Part shown: positions 11,705 through 22,700 of the stretch, piece after piece
Layout of the letters: each line of letters begins with the position of its first letter
How positions within the stretch are numbered: position 1 is the first letter of the stretch
Virus record (IMG/VR): IMGVR_UViG_3300029319_000177
Span: 1-36,433 of that record
Origin: a virus
Length of the DNA: 36,433 nt
Direction: 5' to 3' (one strand)
Made by a program: the position numbers and the translations under genes
The notes under the pieces: model-generated
Databases searched by the model: none
Told to the model about the DNA's origin: nothing
What the model saw: the letters and a program-made list of their open reading frames with translations, nothing else

Positions 11705-11900
11705 CTGTTTTTTCTCCTTTTTCTTCAATTTCTTCTTTTTTTGGTAAAAATTCTTTTAATACTGCAATTTTTTCTTGACATGAAAAAGCTAATGTTTTTG
11801 CTTGTTCTAATGTAGATGCAGTTTTTTGCGCTAAATCAACGTAATAATCTTTTTCTTTTTGCAATGCTGCAATTTTGTCGTTAATTTCTTGTTCTGTCAT
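11697..11900 (-). CDS. Coiled-coil protein, 67 aa
   Basis: Nearly all helix: heptad-like Leu/Ile/Ala spacing through 'INDKIAALQKEKDYYVDLAQ' and on to residue 50, then a Lys/Glu tail. The ATG is at 11900, with no clear ribosome-binding site. It comes 75 bp after the last fibre gene with no convincing terminator between them, so it may be co-transcribed with the late block. Confidence 0.6.
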   Translation of the reverse strand: MTEQEINDKIAALQKEKDYYVDLAQKTASTLEQAKTLAFSCQEKIAVLKEFLPKKEEIEEKGEKTDA

Positions 11901-11975
11901 AAGTACCTATTATGATTTATTTTTTAATTATAGCTTTATATATTTAAATTACTAGCTTTTATAAAATTCACATAA

Positions 11976-14498
11976 TTATACTTTAGATTCCAACATAGTA
12001 ACTTTTGCAGATAATTCTTGTATTGCTTTTGTTAGTACAGCTACAACTTCATTAGTGTCTAAAGCATAAGCTCTAGCAAAACCTTTTTCATTTGGTGTAT
12101 TTGCTTTGTCTCCAAGATAATTAACACATTCTGGTATATGCTCCATAATTTCTTGTGCAATAAAACCAAGATTAATATTATCATCACCTTGTTTTTCTAA
12201 CTGTGAATTAATTAATTGGTATTTACGTGGTTTTAATTTATTTACAACGTCTAAACCATATGGGCAATCAACAATATCAGTTTTAGCTCTTCTATCGGAA
12301 GCGTTGTAATTACCACCATCAAGTAACATATTTGCAGAAAAATCAGAACCATTACCGCCACCTGTCCATGACGAGTGTGTTCTAGCTGTACCATGAAATC
12401 TAAAATAAGCACTATTATCAGTATTATTTGTACCGTCATTACAATCTCTAGTCATACTAAAACTAGGTTGATTTTCCCATTCTCTATCTATATTTATGCC
12501 AGCTTGTCCAAATTGAACACCACCTACATGATCTACTGAAAAAGCACGTTTACCGTTGGTACTATCATTAGCTCTATGATAAATACTAAAATGATCGTAA
12601 TTATTTCTACCATCATTTCTACCGCCATCAGTATTTAAAATTATTACACAACCACCTTTTGATTGAATTTTTCCCCAATAACCATCATTTTGATCACCAT
12701 AACCACTTGCATCAGGATAATTAGTTACACCAAATATTGTTGAAAAATCATTAGAATTTTGACCCCTTTCAAAATGTATTCCGTTTTGACTTAACGTACC
12801 ATTGTTATTGTGATAAACACCGCTACTGCCTGTAGCAAATTTTTTTGTACCGTTATTATATAATTCAACACCAGAATCTTGAAAAAACCTTGCTAAATGT
12901 TCGTTTTCAGCAGCATTTGTAAAACTTATTGAGTTACTTTTTAAAATTAATTCACCTGTGCCTTGTTCTGAAATGTAAGATCCGTTTCCGTTGTGATAAA
13001 TTTTTAAATCGTTTGAACTTCCAATTTGTAATCCAATGCTTCCATCAGGTATATGCATTGTTGTTGTTACATTTAAAGCACCTGTAACTTGTACGCCAGC
13101 ACTTGTAGTTTCAAACTTTTTATTACCTGAGTGATATATTTCTACAGATCCGTTAGGTATAAGATTTACACCATATTGACCACCTTTAGGTTGTATTTCT
13201 ACTTGCCCTGCTGAATTACCTCTTATTCTTAAAATTCCAGTTATTACATTATCAAGGTAAGAATTTGTACCATCATGATATATTTTTACATCCCCTGAGT
13301 TTCCAAGTTGTATCTGAGCATTATCTATAGCAACTAAGCCACCATGAAACTTAACATCATTAGTTCTAGTCTCTAGTCTTAAATTGCCATTATGATATAA
13401 TTCCGCAGCACCAGCAGATCTTGCAACTAGTCTATTATTTGAAGCACTACTATTAGCACCAGCATGAATATGAACATCACCATTATTAATTTGCCTAATG
13501 TGCAAGCCAGCACCATTTGATTCGATTTTATCTATGTTAGAAGCATGATAAATTTGTAGGTCATTACTATCACCGAATCCTATTTTTTTATTATCTGGTA
13601 TGTTTATAAAGTCTCTATGAACATAAAAAACTTTATCCCAAGAACTATTATTCCAATGATGAAACTGTAAATGATTATCACTTCCAGTAGGATTATCTGA
13701 TCCAGATGTCATTCCAATAGCAAAAGCATTTGAGTTAGCTCCTTGCCATTGAACATATTTACCAGCATCTAAACCTATTAAATGTCCATATAATTTAGTT
13801 CCATTTGTATAAGTCTCAAACTTTTTACTGTTGTTGTGATATAACTCTACTGCTCCGTTTTGAGTGAAAGTTGCATAGGTTTCATTATTAGAAGCATTTT
13901 TAAATACTAAAGAATCAGAATTAGTTGTTAAAACTTGTCCTCCAGTAACCGCTATAAAATTGTTAGTACTTCCATTATGATAAATTTTTAAATCTTCACC
14001 ATCTCCAGCAGAAAGTCTTTTACTATCTGGTACTTTTATGCCTAGCGGTGTGGTTTCAAAGGTTTTCGTGTTGTCGTAATAGAGTTCTACTGCTCCATCT
14101 TGAATGCAGTTAATAAATTGCTCGCCATTCTTACTGTCAATGTTTACATGATTACTTTGAATATATAAATTTCCTGTTCCAGTATCGTCAATATAACTGT
14201 GACTTCCATCATGAAATATCTCTAGATCATTACCAGTTCCAAACCTAGCTTTTACATTATCGTTAAAATCTACACCATTACTACCGCCAACTTGTGTTAT
14301 TGCATTAGTAGAAGCAGCAGTTATAAGTCCTTTTGCATTAATAGTTAAAGATAATGTTGCACTACTAGATCCATATGACCCTGCTGTAACTCCTGAATCA
14401 GCTAATTTACTGCCAGCTATGTTTGCAGCACTATGCAAATGGTTATTAGTAATAACGTTATTTTTAATACCAGAACCACTTACTTGTGTTTGTGTCAT
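11976..14498 (-). CDS. Tail fibre/spike with C-terminal S74 intramolecular chaperone, 840 aa
   Basis: Preceded by TTGGAGG. The N-terminus has fibre-type 'ITNNHLHSAANIAGSKLADS'. From about residue 85 to 590 a two-part unit recurs five times: a 'DLKIYHNGS'-type strand pair (variants DLEIFHDGS, DLQIYHASN, DVKIYHDGT, DLKIYHNGN) and a 'GAVELYHNN.K.FET' partner. The last 110 residues, starting 'ASDRRAKTDI' and including 'GFIAQEIMEH' and a final coiled coil, form a peptidase S74 domain, which trimerises the fibre and cuts itself off at the Ser of the Ser-Asp pair. Acts at host recognition. The repeats are typical of marine cyanophage fibres. Confidence 0.88.
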   Translation of the reverse strand: MTQTQVSGSGIKNNVITNNHLHSAANIAGSKLADSGVTAGSYGSSSATLSLTINAKGLITAASTNAITQVGGSNGVDFNDNVKARFGTGNDLEIFHDGSHSYIDDTGTGNLYIQSNHVNIDSKNGEQFINCIQDGAVELYYDNTKTFETTPLGIKVPDSKRLSAGDGEDLKIYHNGSTNNFIAVTGGQVLTTNSDSLVFKNASNNETYATFTQNGAVELYHNNSKKFETYTNGTKLYGHLIGLDAGKYVQWQGANSNAFAIGMTSGSDNPTGSDNHLQFHHWNNSSWDKVFYVHRDFINIPDNKKIGFGDSNDLQIYHASNIDKIESNGAGLHIRQINNGDVHIHAGANSSASNNRLVARSAGAAELYHNGNLRLETRTNDVKFHGGLVAIDNAQIQLGNSGDVKIYHDGTNSYLDNVITGILRIRGNSAGQVEIQPKGGQYGVNLIPNGSVEIYHSGNKKFETTSAGVQVTGALNVTTTMHIPDGSIGLQIGSSNDLKIYHNGNGSYISEQGTGELILKSNSISFTNAAENEHLARFFQDSGVELYNNGTKKFATGSSGVYHNNNGTLSQNGIHFERGQNSNDFSTIFGVTNYPDASGYGDQNDGYWGKIQSKGGCVIILNTDGGRNDGRNNYDHFSIYHRANDSTNGKRAFSVDHVGGVQFGQAGINIDREWENQPSFSMTRDCNDGTNNTDNSAYFRFHGTARTHSSWTGGGNGSDFSANMLLDGGNYNASDRRAKTDIVDCPYGLDVVNKLKPRKYQLINSQLEKQGDDNINLGFIAQEIMEHIPECVNYLGDKANTPNEKGFARAYALDTNEVVAVLTKAIQELSAKVTMLESKV

Positions 14499-14527
14499 TT
14501 ATTAAGCCTCCAATGCTTTTATTCTAC

Positions 14528-16714
14528 TTATGCCACTAACATAATGCTAAAAAAACTTGCAGTTTCAACTTTTGGTGTTCCAGATATAGCATGAAATTGA
14601 AGCCATAAGGTGTCGGTGTAGTCTGCATAAATTATACGAGTTCCTCCAACAGAAAAATTATTTGAACTATAATTGCTTGATTTTAGTTTTCTATCTAAGA
14701 AATATCTTGTACCATGATTATCCATAACATATAATTCAACATTATTACCACCAGCAGTATAGTCCGTTGGTATTACATGAGCCATAACTTGATAATACCC
14801 ATCTACAGGTGCAGTAAATTTGTAGGTGGTGTTATCGTAGCAACTTCCAATATTATAGGCTACAGATGGATATGGTAATGGGGATTGTGCAGAAAATGCT
14901 GTGTTATTTCCCCTTGCCTCAAACATTGCTTGACGAGGTTTTGTTATAAATCCACGCCTATTAATACGCATAGCCTCCTGACCACTTCCAGTTGTATTTG
15001 TATAAAAGACAATATCCCCTACAGCATCTTGACCTAAAGAAATAACACTTTCGCCAGAGTTAGATCCTGCTCTGTTAATTAGTTTTGTACCATAATCAGC
15101 ACCATTACCTTGTGCAGAATAAGTAGTAATTTTAAATACTTCACCAGCACCAGTTGGTGTTGTTGGATCGTTTGTATGTATCGCTAATCTACCAATTTCT
15201 GTGCCTTGACCAACATTTGCATTTGTACTTTTTATTCTTATTTCAGGTGTAGCAGATTCTACATGAAGTTCTGCTGCTGGACTTGTTGTACCTATCCCAA
15301 CCCGACCAGACGAATCTATGCGTATCCTTTCAACACCATTTGTATATGCTTGTAAAGCATTATCTCCATGAAGATATCGAACAGCACCTCTATATTCATC
15401 AGAACCAGAAGTTCCATCAGAAAAATAAAGACTACCATTATTTGAACTTCCAGAACGAATTGTAATTCCCGCATTACCAGAATCAGCAACAGTTAGATTA
15501 TCGCCAGCCGCATGACCTTCAGTAGTAGTTCCTAAAAGTAATCTTCCAGAAGAATCTATACGCATACGTTCTATTGGCGCACCACTAGAAGCATTACTAA
15601 AAAAGTGTATTTCTGATGCTGCGTTTGAAGCTGGTGCTATATATAAATCACTACCTGATGTGCTAACTATTTGTGATGCTGTTGTTGAGGATGCTAAACC
15701 ATCAGAATGTACATAGCCAATTCTAAATCTATCTCCATTATCTCCAATAGATATTTGTGAAGTTTGAAATTGTGAACCTCTTATAGTTAATTCATCAGAT
15801 GGACTTGTTGCACCTATACCTACTTTCCCATCTGCTGCTATTGTTAATCGTTCTGTAGCATTAGTTGCAAACCTTAATTTTTGATTTTCATAATTCCACA
15901 TTATACCTTGACCAACACCAGTAATACCGACTAATAAACCATCACTACCACTTGCTCCTGTATTACTGTTAGTAAATAAATGATAATTAACACCAGCAGA
16001 ATTTTCATGTTGATGTAAAAGCCTATTTGGATTTGCTGTGCCTATACCTATCTGTCCACCAGAATTTATTAAAAATCTATTTTCAGAGTTTGTCGAATCA
16101 TTTATTGCAAAATTTCCTGCATTTACTTTCATTTCAAAATCACTATTAGCATTTGAATCAACAAGACTTATTTTTGGTGCTGTATTTGTAACAGTTATAT
16201 CAGAGGTAAAAGAGGGATTAATCTTTGTTCCAGCTATTGCTGCATTAGACGCTACTTTTGCATTAGTTACTGTATTATCTGCTGGTTCTGATACTCCTAA
16301 ACTTTTAAATGTAAGTATAAAAAAATCTGTACCTGTTGCTGGTGCTGAAGCTAATATTATGTCATTTCCGTTAATACTAAAGCCTTCACTAGGTTGACCA
16401 TTACCTGCAACTGGTTTTTGTATCACACCTGCAATACTAACTAATAATTGTTGTGCTGATACAGATGGTGGTTGACTTAACGTAAATCTATAAGCAGATC
16501 CATTAAATGTTGCACTACCGCCACCAGTAGCACTACTAGAACTTAGTGTATTAATAATAATATCGCTACCACCACCAGCTATTTCTGCAACAGAACCACT
16601 ATCAGTTTTAGTAAATAATTTTCCTACATCAGTACGTATGCCAATTTCACCTACCTCAAGATCACTAGGACTAGGATCAGATGTACCCCTTTTATGTTTT
16701 ATTACGTTAGCCAT
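14528..16714 (-). CDS. Tail fibre with C1q-like C-terminus, 728 aa
   Basis: A strong AGGAGGTT precedes the ATG. The N-terminus 'MANVIKHKRGTSDPSPSDLE' with 'VGEIGIRTDVGKLF' is the standard attachment-type start of phage fibres. The shaft is full of 'RIDSSGRVGIGTTSPAAELH'-like repeats ('GKVGIGATSPSDELTIRG', 'RMRIDSSGRLLLGT'). The last 130 residues ('FEARGNNTAFSAQSPLPYPS' through 'TASFFSIMLVA', with 'YYQVMAHV') have the jelly-roll pattern of C1q/TNF-like domains, which trimerise and bind ligands. A likely receptor-binding fibre, acting beside the S74 fibre. Confidence 0.82.
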   Translation of the reverse strand: MANVIKHKRGTSDPSPSDLEVGEIGIRTDVGKLFTKTDSGSVAEIAGGGSDIIINTLSSSSATGGGSATFNGSAYRFTLSQPPSVSAQQLLVSIAGVIQKPVAGNGQPSEGFSINGNDIILASAPATGTDFFILTFKSLGVSEPADNTVTNAKVASNAAIAGTKINPSFTSDITVTNTAPKISLVDSNANSDFEMKVNAGNFAINDSTNSENRFLINSGGQIGIGTANPNRLLHQHENSAGVNYHLFTNSNTGASGSDGLLVGITGVGQGIMWNYENQKLRFATNATERLTIAADGKVGIGATSPSDELTIRGSQFQTSQISIGDNGDRFRIGYVHSDGLASSTTASQIVSTSGSDLYIAPASNAASEIHFFSNASSGAPIERMRIDSSGRLLLGTTTEGHAAGDNLTVADSGNAGITIRSGSSNNGSLYFSDGTSGSDEYRGAVRYLHGDNALQAYTNGVERIRIDSSGRVGIGTTSPAAELHVESATPEIRIKSTNANVGQGTEIGRLAIHTNDPTTPTGAGEVFKITTYSAQGNGADYGTKLINRAGSNSGESVISLGQDAVGDIVFYTNTTGSGQEAMRINRRGFITKPRQAMFEARGNNTAFSAQSPLPYPSVAYNIGSCYDNTTYKFTAPVDGYYQVMAHVIPTDYTAGGNNVELYVMDNHGTRYFLDRKLKSSNYSSNNFSVGGTRIIYADYTDTLWLQFHAISGTPKVETASFFSIMLVA

Positions 16715-16738
16715 AGCTATAACCTCCTATTAAAAAAA

Positions 16739-17902
16739 TTAGAAGCTACCGCCATCTATGGTTATACCGTCAAATGTTGTAAGGTTTTGTATAGAACCGC
16801 CTGTAATCGCAATGCTGTTAGCATTTTGTGTAGCTATAGATCCTAAACCTAAAGTTGTACGTGCAGCAGCAGCATTAGCATCATCTATAAGCGTTTTACC
16901 GTAGTTACTAAATCCTAAATTTGTTAACGCTTGTGTTGCTGAAGTTGCACCAGTACCACCGTCAGAAATAGCTAAAGTACCTGCTATTGCACTAGCAGAT
17001 AAATCTATTGCTAATTCTGTACTAGAAATAATTACACCGCTATTTGCTTTTAAATCTAATGAAATTTCATTACCAGATTTTTGTATGCCATCACCTGTAA
17101 TTACTTGACCAGCACCAGAAAATTGCGTAAACGTTAATGCGTTTGTACCTACTACTGCAACATCAGTTGTACAAACAAATCCATTATTTCCGTTAACTGT
17201 ACCTTTTTCAACAAATACAAAATTTCCAGCAGCGTTAGCACCTGTAGCCATATCACTAGCCCTAGATGGTGCGCCTGAAGCATTTACATTATAAATACCA
17301 TTAGCTGATCCACTTGTTTGGTCTTTAAGTAAAATTCTATCTCCTGTACTTAAAGTAACCCCATCAACAGTTTGACCATTTGCATATGCTGTACTAATTG
17401 CACCGTTACCAGTAGTAGCTACAACAACAGAATCTTTAACATCTAATGCTTGTGCAACAGAATCTACATATGCCTTAGAAGCTGCATCAGTATTAGCTGT
17501 ACATAATGCTAAATTTGTAACTTTTTGACTATTAACATCTACTGCTGCATTAGGTACGGTTAATTCATTTAATCTATTTGTTCTAACACCTGCATCAAAA
17601 TCAGATATACGTGTATGTGGAATTGAAGGAATATCTGCGGTTGCTAATAATCGCATTGAACTAGCACCAGCACCATTACTAGGTGCAGCTAATACAAAAT
17701 TTGCAGAATAACTTGTTTCTTTATCCCAAAATTTACCCTTACCACCAATAGGTATTACAGTTGTTGCACTTCCTCCTGACCCACCAGAACCCTTACCAAC
17801 CCATAAAACTTCATTACCTTCAGTTAATGATAATTCAGCATTTGCACAACTACTAACTGCTGTAGATCCTGTACTTCTTTTAATTCTGATTGTATTAGGC
17901 AT
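16739..17902 (-). CDS. Tail fibre protein, 387 aa
   Basis: The N-terminus 'MPNTIRIKRSTGSTAVSSCA' with 'NAELSLTEGNEVLWVG' is the usual start of cyanophage fibre subunits. Middle: 'CTANTDAASKAYVDSVAQ', followed by 'GDRILLKDQTSGSANGIYNV', a module widespread in phage fibres. C-terminal part: 'GGTGATSATQALTNLGF' repeats and an end in 'ITIDGGSF', similar to the 'LVDGGNF' end of the 77-aa gene upstream. Confidence 0.8.
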   Translation of the reverse strand: MPNTIRIKRSTGSTAVSSCANAELSLTEGNEVLWVGKGSGGSGGSATTVIPIGGKGKFWDKETSYSANFVLAAPSNGAGASSMRLLATADIPSIPHTRISDFDAGVRTNRLNELTVPNAAVDVNSQKVTNLALCTANTDAASKAYVDSVAQALDVKDSVVVATTGNGAISTAYANGQTVDGVTLSTGDRILLKDQTSGSANGIYNVNASGAPSRASDMATGANAAGNFVFVEKGTVNGNNGFVCTTDVAVVGTNALTFTQFSGAGQVITGDGIQKSGNEISLDLKANSGVIISSTELAIDLSASAIAGTLAISDGGTGATSATQALTNLGFSNYGKTLIDDANAAAARTTLGLGSIATQNANSIAITGGSIQNLTTFDGITIDGGSF

Positions 17903-17944
17903 TGTTTTAAATTAATAAAAAAATTGGTAAAAAACTAGAAATTT

Positions 17945-18178
17945 TCAAAAATTTCCGCCATCCACTAATGTTAATTTGGTGGTTGTTTGGTCAGCACGAT
18001 AAGTACCAGAAGCAGCATCATAATAAGGTATTGAACCGTCAGCTACATTAGTATCTATCATACTTTTATTTAAAGAACTAAAATTAGCTCCTTGTGTACC
18101 TTGAGTTTTAACAGTAATTACTCTAGTAACACCGTTAACTGTAACTGTGTTTTTTGGTTCAGTAACATTAACTGTCAT
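17945..18178 (-). CDS. Small fibre-associated protein, 77 aa
   Basis: Beta-rich, Thr/Val-rich start ('MTVNVTEPKNTVTVNGVTRV'), then 'SLNKSMIDTNVADGSIPYYD' typical of fibre connector sequence, ending 'LVDGGNF'. It overlaps the upstream 112-aa gene by 4 nt and precedes three large fibre genes, so a joint or adaptor role is likely. No family assigned. Confidence 0.62.
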   Translation of the reverse strand: MTVNVTEPKNTVTVNGVTRVITVKTQGTQGANFSSLNKSMIDTNVADGSIPYYDAASGTYRADQTTTKLTLVDGGNF

Positions 18179-18513
18179 GCTGAGTAGCCCTCCTTAGTAG
18201 TAATAGTACCGCCAATAACATAATAACTGGTTGTACCAATAGTTACTCTTAAATCATAGTAACTTAAATCAGGTAAAATGCTCGTTTGTGCATCTGTTAA
18301 AGACATATCAATAATTCCATTTTGTGCGTCAGATATAGTTACTGTCATATCAGCATATTTTTTTGTACGTTCATAATTCCATACCTGACATATAGGTGTA
18401 TAACCAGTTAAGTTATTAGGATTATTATTACCATCTGTATATGTAATTTGACGCTGCCAATCTTGCCTACGTTTTAATTCAAAATTTATTTCTCCTTCTA
18501 TTGGTGTAGACAT
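18175..18513 (-). CDS. Fibre/baseplate-associated beta protein, 112 aa
   Basis: Contains 'ELKRRQDWQRQITYTDGNNN', 'DLSYYDLRVTIGTTSYYVIG' and 'GGTITT', a pattern seen in Ig-like or BppU-type N-terminal domains of phage baseplate and fibre proteins. Position between the collar-domain fibre and the other fibre genes fits. Family call tentative. Confidence 0.6.
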   Translation of the reverse strand: MSTPIEGEINFELKRRQDWQRQITYTDGNNNPNNLTGYTPICQVWNYERTKKYADMTVTISDAQNGIIDMSLTDAQTSILPDLSYYDLRVTIGTTSYYVIGGTITTKEGYSA

Positions 18514-18563
18514 TTTTAGCTTTTTTTTTTAATTATAACGCTAACAGCAAAATAATAAATATC

Positions 18564-19706
18564 TTAAGTTTTAATTACGTACATCATTGCAATGTTTTGT
18601 GGTCTAGATTCATTACCACCATTATTATTAATAGTTAAACTAACACTACCTGACATTGATAAATTACCGCTTGTAGCAATAGCTTGGTTTGTATCGCCAT
18701 TAAAATTTGTTGCGTAACCAATTTGATAACCCTGACCAGAACCTAAAGTAATACCGACATTAGCTATTGATGGTTGTAATGATATTTTTCTAATACTATG
18801 ACCATGATTACCACCGCTAACAGATACAGAACCACCGCTATAACTATGGTTATGACTTAAATTTTGTGATGATTGTGAACTAGCAAATGATCTACCAGAA
18901 TCAACAGAACTTGTATTAGCCCAACCCCTGACAAATTGTCCACGTAAATCAGGTAATCTAAAATTACTACTAGCATTTGTACCCCAAGTTGTACCAATAA
19001 TTGCAAATAAACCAGCGTATGTTGTTCTGCTTATATATTGTCCAGCACATTCTAAATAACCACTAGGTACTGTTGTAGTTGCCATTACATGTACTGAACC
19101 TGTTGGTACACCTTGTACTGGTTGCCAGCTTAAATTTCCATTTCCATCACTTTCTAATTTATCGCCAGCATTACCGTCACTATTAGGCAATGTAAAAGTT
19201 AAATCAGATGATAAAGCTGGTGATTTTAGTGCTAAATAATTGTTATCTTGTGGATCTTTTAAACGTAATTCTTTACCAGCATTAACTGTTAAGCCATTAC
19301 TATTAACATTTAAACGTACAGCACCACCTGTAGTTATGCCAATATCATTAGCAGAAGATAAATAAAAACCTGTATCTGCATCATTTAATTGTATAGAAGG
19401 ACTACTAGCATTACCAGAAGGTACAGAAATATTGCCTGAAAAACTACCACCAGTATCAGGCATATGACCTAAATTAGTTTGTAATTTACCTAATTCAATA
19501 AAACCATTATTACTTGCGTTACGTATTCGCAAAGTATCAGGGTTAGTAGATTCGTCTACAAAAAATTGATGCGCCAGCGTTATAGGTGGTGTTGTAGAGC
19601 CACTATTATTAGTTGCATTAGCTCTAACATTTTCATTTATATCTGCTAAAACGTTAGCACCTGTATCATTTGGAATAGGAAAATTACCTGTTTGTACTTG
19701 TGCCAT
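18564..19706 (-). CDS. Tail fibre with phage tail collar domain, 380 aa
   Basis: The N-terminal half has fibre-shaft features ('INENVRANATNNSGSTTPPI', 'PSIQLNDADTGFYLSSANDI'). From about residue 200 it is a tail collar domain: 'VPSGYLECAGQYISRTTYAG', 'FRLPDLRGQFVRGWANTSSV', then a His/Ser-rich loop ('LSHNHSYSGG', 'GNHGHSIRKI') whose histidines may bind metal along the shaft as in T4-type fibres, and a final 'SRPQNIAMMYVIKT' that is diagnostic. It follows gpJ by only 4 bp. Confidence 0.87.
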   Translation of the reverse strand: MAQVQTGNFPIPNDTGANVLADINENVRANATNNSGSTTPPITLAHQFFVDESTNPDTLRIRNASNNGFIELGKLQTNLGHMPDTGGSFSGNISVPSGNASSPSIQLNDADTGFYLSSANDIGITTGGAVRLNVNSNGLTVNAGKELRLKDPQDNNYLALKSPALSSDLTFTLPNSDGNAGDKLESDGNGNLSWQPVQGVPTGSVHVMATTTVPSGYLECAGQYISRTTYAGLFAIIGTTWGTNASSNFRLPDLRGQFVRGWANTSSVDSGRSFASSQSSQNLSHNHSYSGGSVSVSGGNHGHSIRKISLQPSIANVGITLGSGQGYQIGYATNFNGDTNQAIATSGNLSMSGSVSLTINNNGGNESRPQNIAMMYVIKT

Positions 19707-19710
19707 TTAA

Positions 19711-22700
19711 TTAACCTTTACCATAACCTGTTGCTGTCCAAGAAAATAATCTAGCTTGTCTAACATTACTTTGATTGTAAATAGATACGCTAAAAGAATT
19801 TGCATTAGAACTACTAATATTATAATAGTCTCCACTATTTGTAGCACTAAAAGTAATACCAATAACAGGTGTAGCTGCAAATTTATTTGTAAAAGTTATT
19901 GTGTAATCAGATGTTGCAGAAGTTGTTGCAGTACCATTAATTGTTCTACGTGGCATATTGCTAGTAACTTGTAAATTTTGTACCGCTAATTGCGCTGTAT
20001 TGTCATTAGTTTCTAATTCTGCTTTTAATTCATATGCTCTAGCTTTAAATTCTGCATTGTTAAATGGTCTCCATGAAGTCCAAGTAGGTGAACTATTAGG
20101 ATTAGTTTGTGTTGTTCTTATATATAATTTTACATCTGTATTTAGTGGTGTATCACCAACAAAAGATGCAATAGCAGCAAAACCAGTAGTATTAGCAGCA
20201 GCGTTAGGATCAAAGTCTAAACCCATTTGATTAATTGTTATGGCATTAGGAAAAAATGATCTAATTTTAATTAGACTTTCTAATTGAATACTAAAAATAT
20301 CACCTAAATCTATTGGATTATTAGCAAATAAATATGTGCCATTTGTATGTAAAACTGAACCATTTGCAGCCATAACTAACTCACCACTTGTAACAACAAC
20401 ATTTGTTTTAGTACCAGTAAAATTACTTTCTTCAGTTTGCGTATTTATATTAACTAAATTATCTAGATCAGGTTTTGTAAATTCTACATATTTAGCATTA
20501 ACACTTGTTCTACCACCACTATCAACAAATTTTGCCAAATACGTACCTTGCTTTAAATCTGCATATGCTTCTTTAGCAGTACCAGTTAAATCACTATGTA
20601 TTGAAACTGCGTTAGCCCAAGTAACACCTGTTAAATCAGGGGAATGTTTTAACCTTACTAATCCTCCTACGACCACATCTAAGTCTGTACTTTGTGACCA
20701 TTGCAATCTTGCTAAACCATTAGTAGGTATCATTGTAAAATTTTCTATATCAGCAGGTGCAGCAGTTTTACCTGCTAGTGGTACTGTATGATTTGCAATA
20801 GTACTTCCTTTGTTTAAATAATTAACTGCTTGTATCTGCACTTGCAAAGTACCAGCCCTTAAAGCACCAAAATTACCACCTTGCCTTAGTGATATTGAAG
20901 GTGATGAAGTTGTAACAGTTGCCCAATTATCATTATCTACTCTATATGTAATTCTAAATTCTGTTACACGTTTCATATCATGTTGCCAACTTAAATCACA
21001 ACCTACAAAAACACCTTGACCATCACTATATAAAAATTCCTGATCCTCTATGTCTGTTACTGGTGATGGTGCAGCATCTAAATTACTAATACTTCTAACA
21101 GAAATTGGTTCACCATTATCTACTGCATTGTAAATAGAAGCATTATATTGCAAAGCAATGACAGAATATACACCATTTTCACCTTCACTAATTTCAACAA
21201 CTCTAAATTGTTGTGTTTGCACCTCTGAAGTTTGCATAATAAATACGCTTTGTGCTTGTGGTGCTTCAGAAAAAGGTGAACTTACAGTAACAGTTTTTGT
21301 ACTTACATTTATATTTTGTATCGGTTTTTTTTCTACTAAACCAGTTGATAATAAAATTGAAATTTCTGGTGTTTTTGTTAAATCTATAGAAATATTATCT
21401 AAATTATCAATTTTTATATTACTTGTAGTAGATCCTGTAGATATATAACCAGTATGTCTATAACCTGTTTTTAATTCATCAGCTATATCTATAACCATAT
21501 TTGGCCTTAAAACTATGCCACTATCAACTGCTACTGCAAAAGATACTGTATTAGTTAAAATTTGTTCACTTTTTAAAGTCCATAAACCAATTCTGTGAGC
21601 CTGACCTTGTGAATAACAGCCTATTGCTTTTATTTGCTTGTTAATAACACCATTTTTAGCAACAGCATCAACATCTTCTACATATTCAAATTCTGTTTCA
21701 CCTAATTTGTCATAACTAGAATAAGCAACTGTAGCTGTAGTATGTCTAGCTTTTTGTGATGTACCTGTATATTCAAAATTACCATCAACAACATTAGCAC
21801 TACCAAGAAGGTATTTAGATTCTTGTGGACTATCTTGCACTACTACAAGTGACCCTGCACCGTAGTAACTCATACCCCTAAATATTGCTGTTAATTCTTT
21901 TATAGTATCGTAAACAGCCTTACGTGTATTAATAACCATATTTAAAGCAAACCTAACTTCTAAGCCATTTTTATGATCACTAACTAATTGATTGCAATAT
22001 TGACTTATTGTATAAAAATCAAATTTATCTAAAGTTGCAGCGTCTAAACCTACACCATATCTAGTATTAATTAATAAATTATATAAATGCCAAGAAGGAT
22101 CACTATGCCATTGTGCAGCACCAAACGTACCATCCCAAACACCTGTATATGTAACTCTACCTAAATGTGTAGTTGTATCTACTTGTGCATTACTAGGTAA
22201 TTGTGTTTTTACTCCACGTATTAAAAATTTTCTATTTGGAATATTTGCAAATTGTCTACTATCAAACCTTAAAAAAACTAATGCACTATTTGGATAGCTT
22301 AATTTTTCATCAATAATTTCTGTTAAACCACTAAAAAATGTTTTACTTTCTTTTTTAGAATTTGGATCATCTGCGCTAACTCTTGATACTTCAATGTCTA
22401 CAGGAAATGCACCTGTTAATGAAAAAACATAATCACGCTGATAATTATTACTTGATTTACCTTTAATTTCATCTTGTTTAACAAGGTTATAACCACCGCC
22501 ATTATATTGCGCCCTAATTTTGATAGTTACTGCATGTCCTACAATATCACCGTCATCTTCTATTTGTCTTAAAGTTGGTATTGATATAGTTACTCTTACT
22601 TTACTAGCTGCTGTATTAGTAATTTGTTTAATAGTTACATTACCAAAAGTAAGTTGTACTGGTAATCCTATATTTGTACGTTCTATTTCGTTAGCAGTTA

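Noticed and set aside
20336-20791. Long plus-strand open frames opposite gpJ, fibre, tape measure and terminase genes
   Set aside because: They mirror strongly supported genes on the other strand, have no ribosome-binding sites or coupled neighbours, and their products are low-complexity Ser/Cys/Phe-rich sequences.
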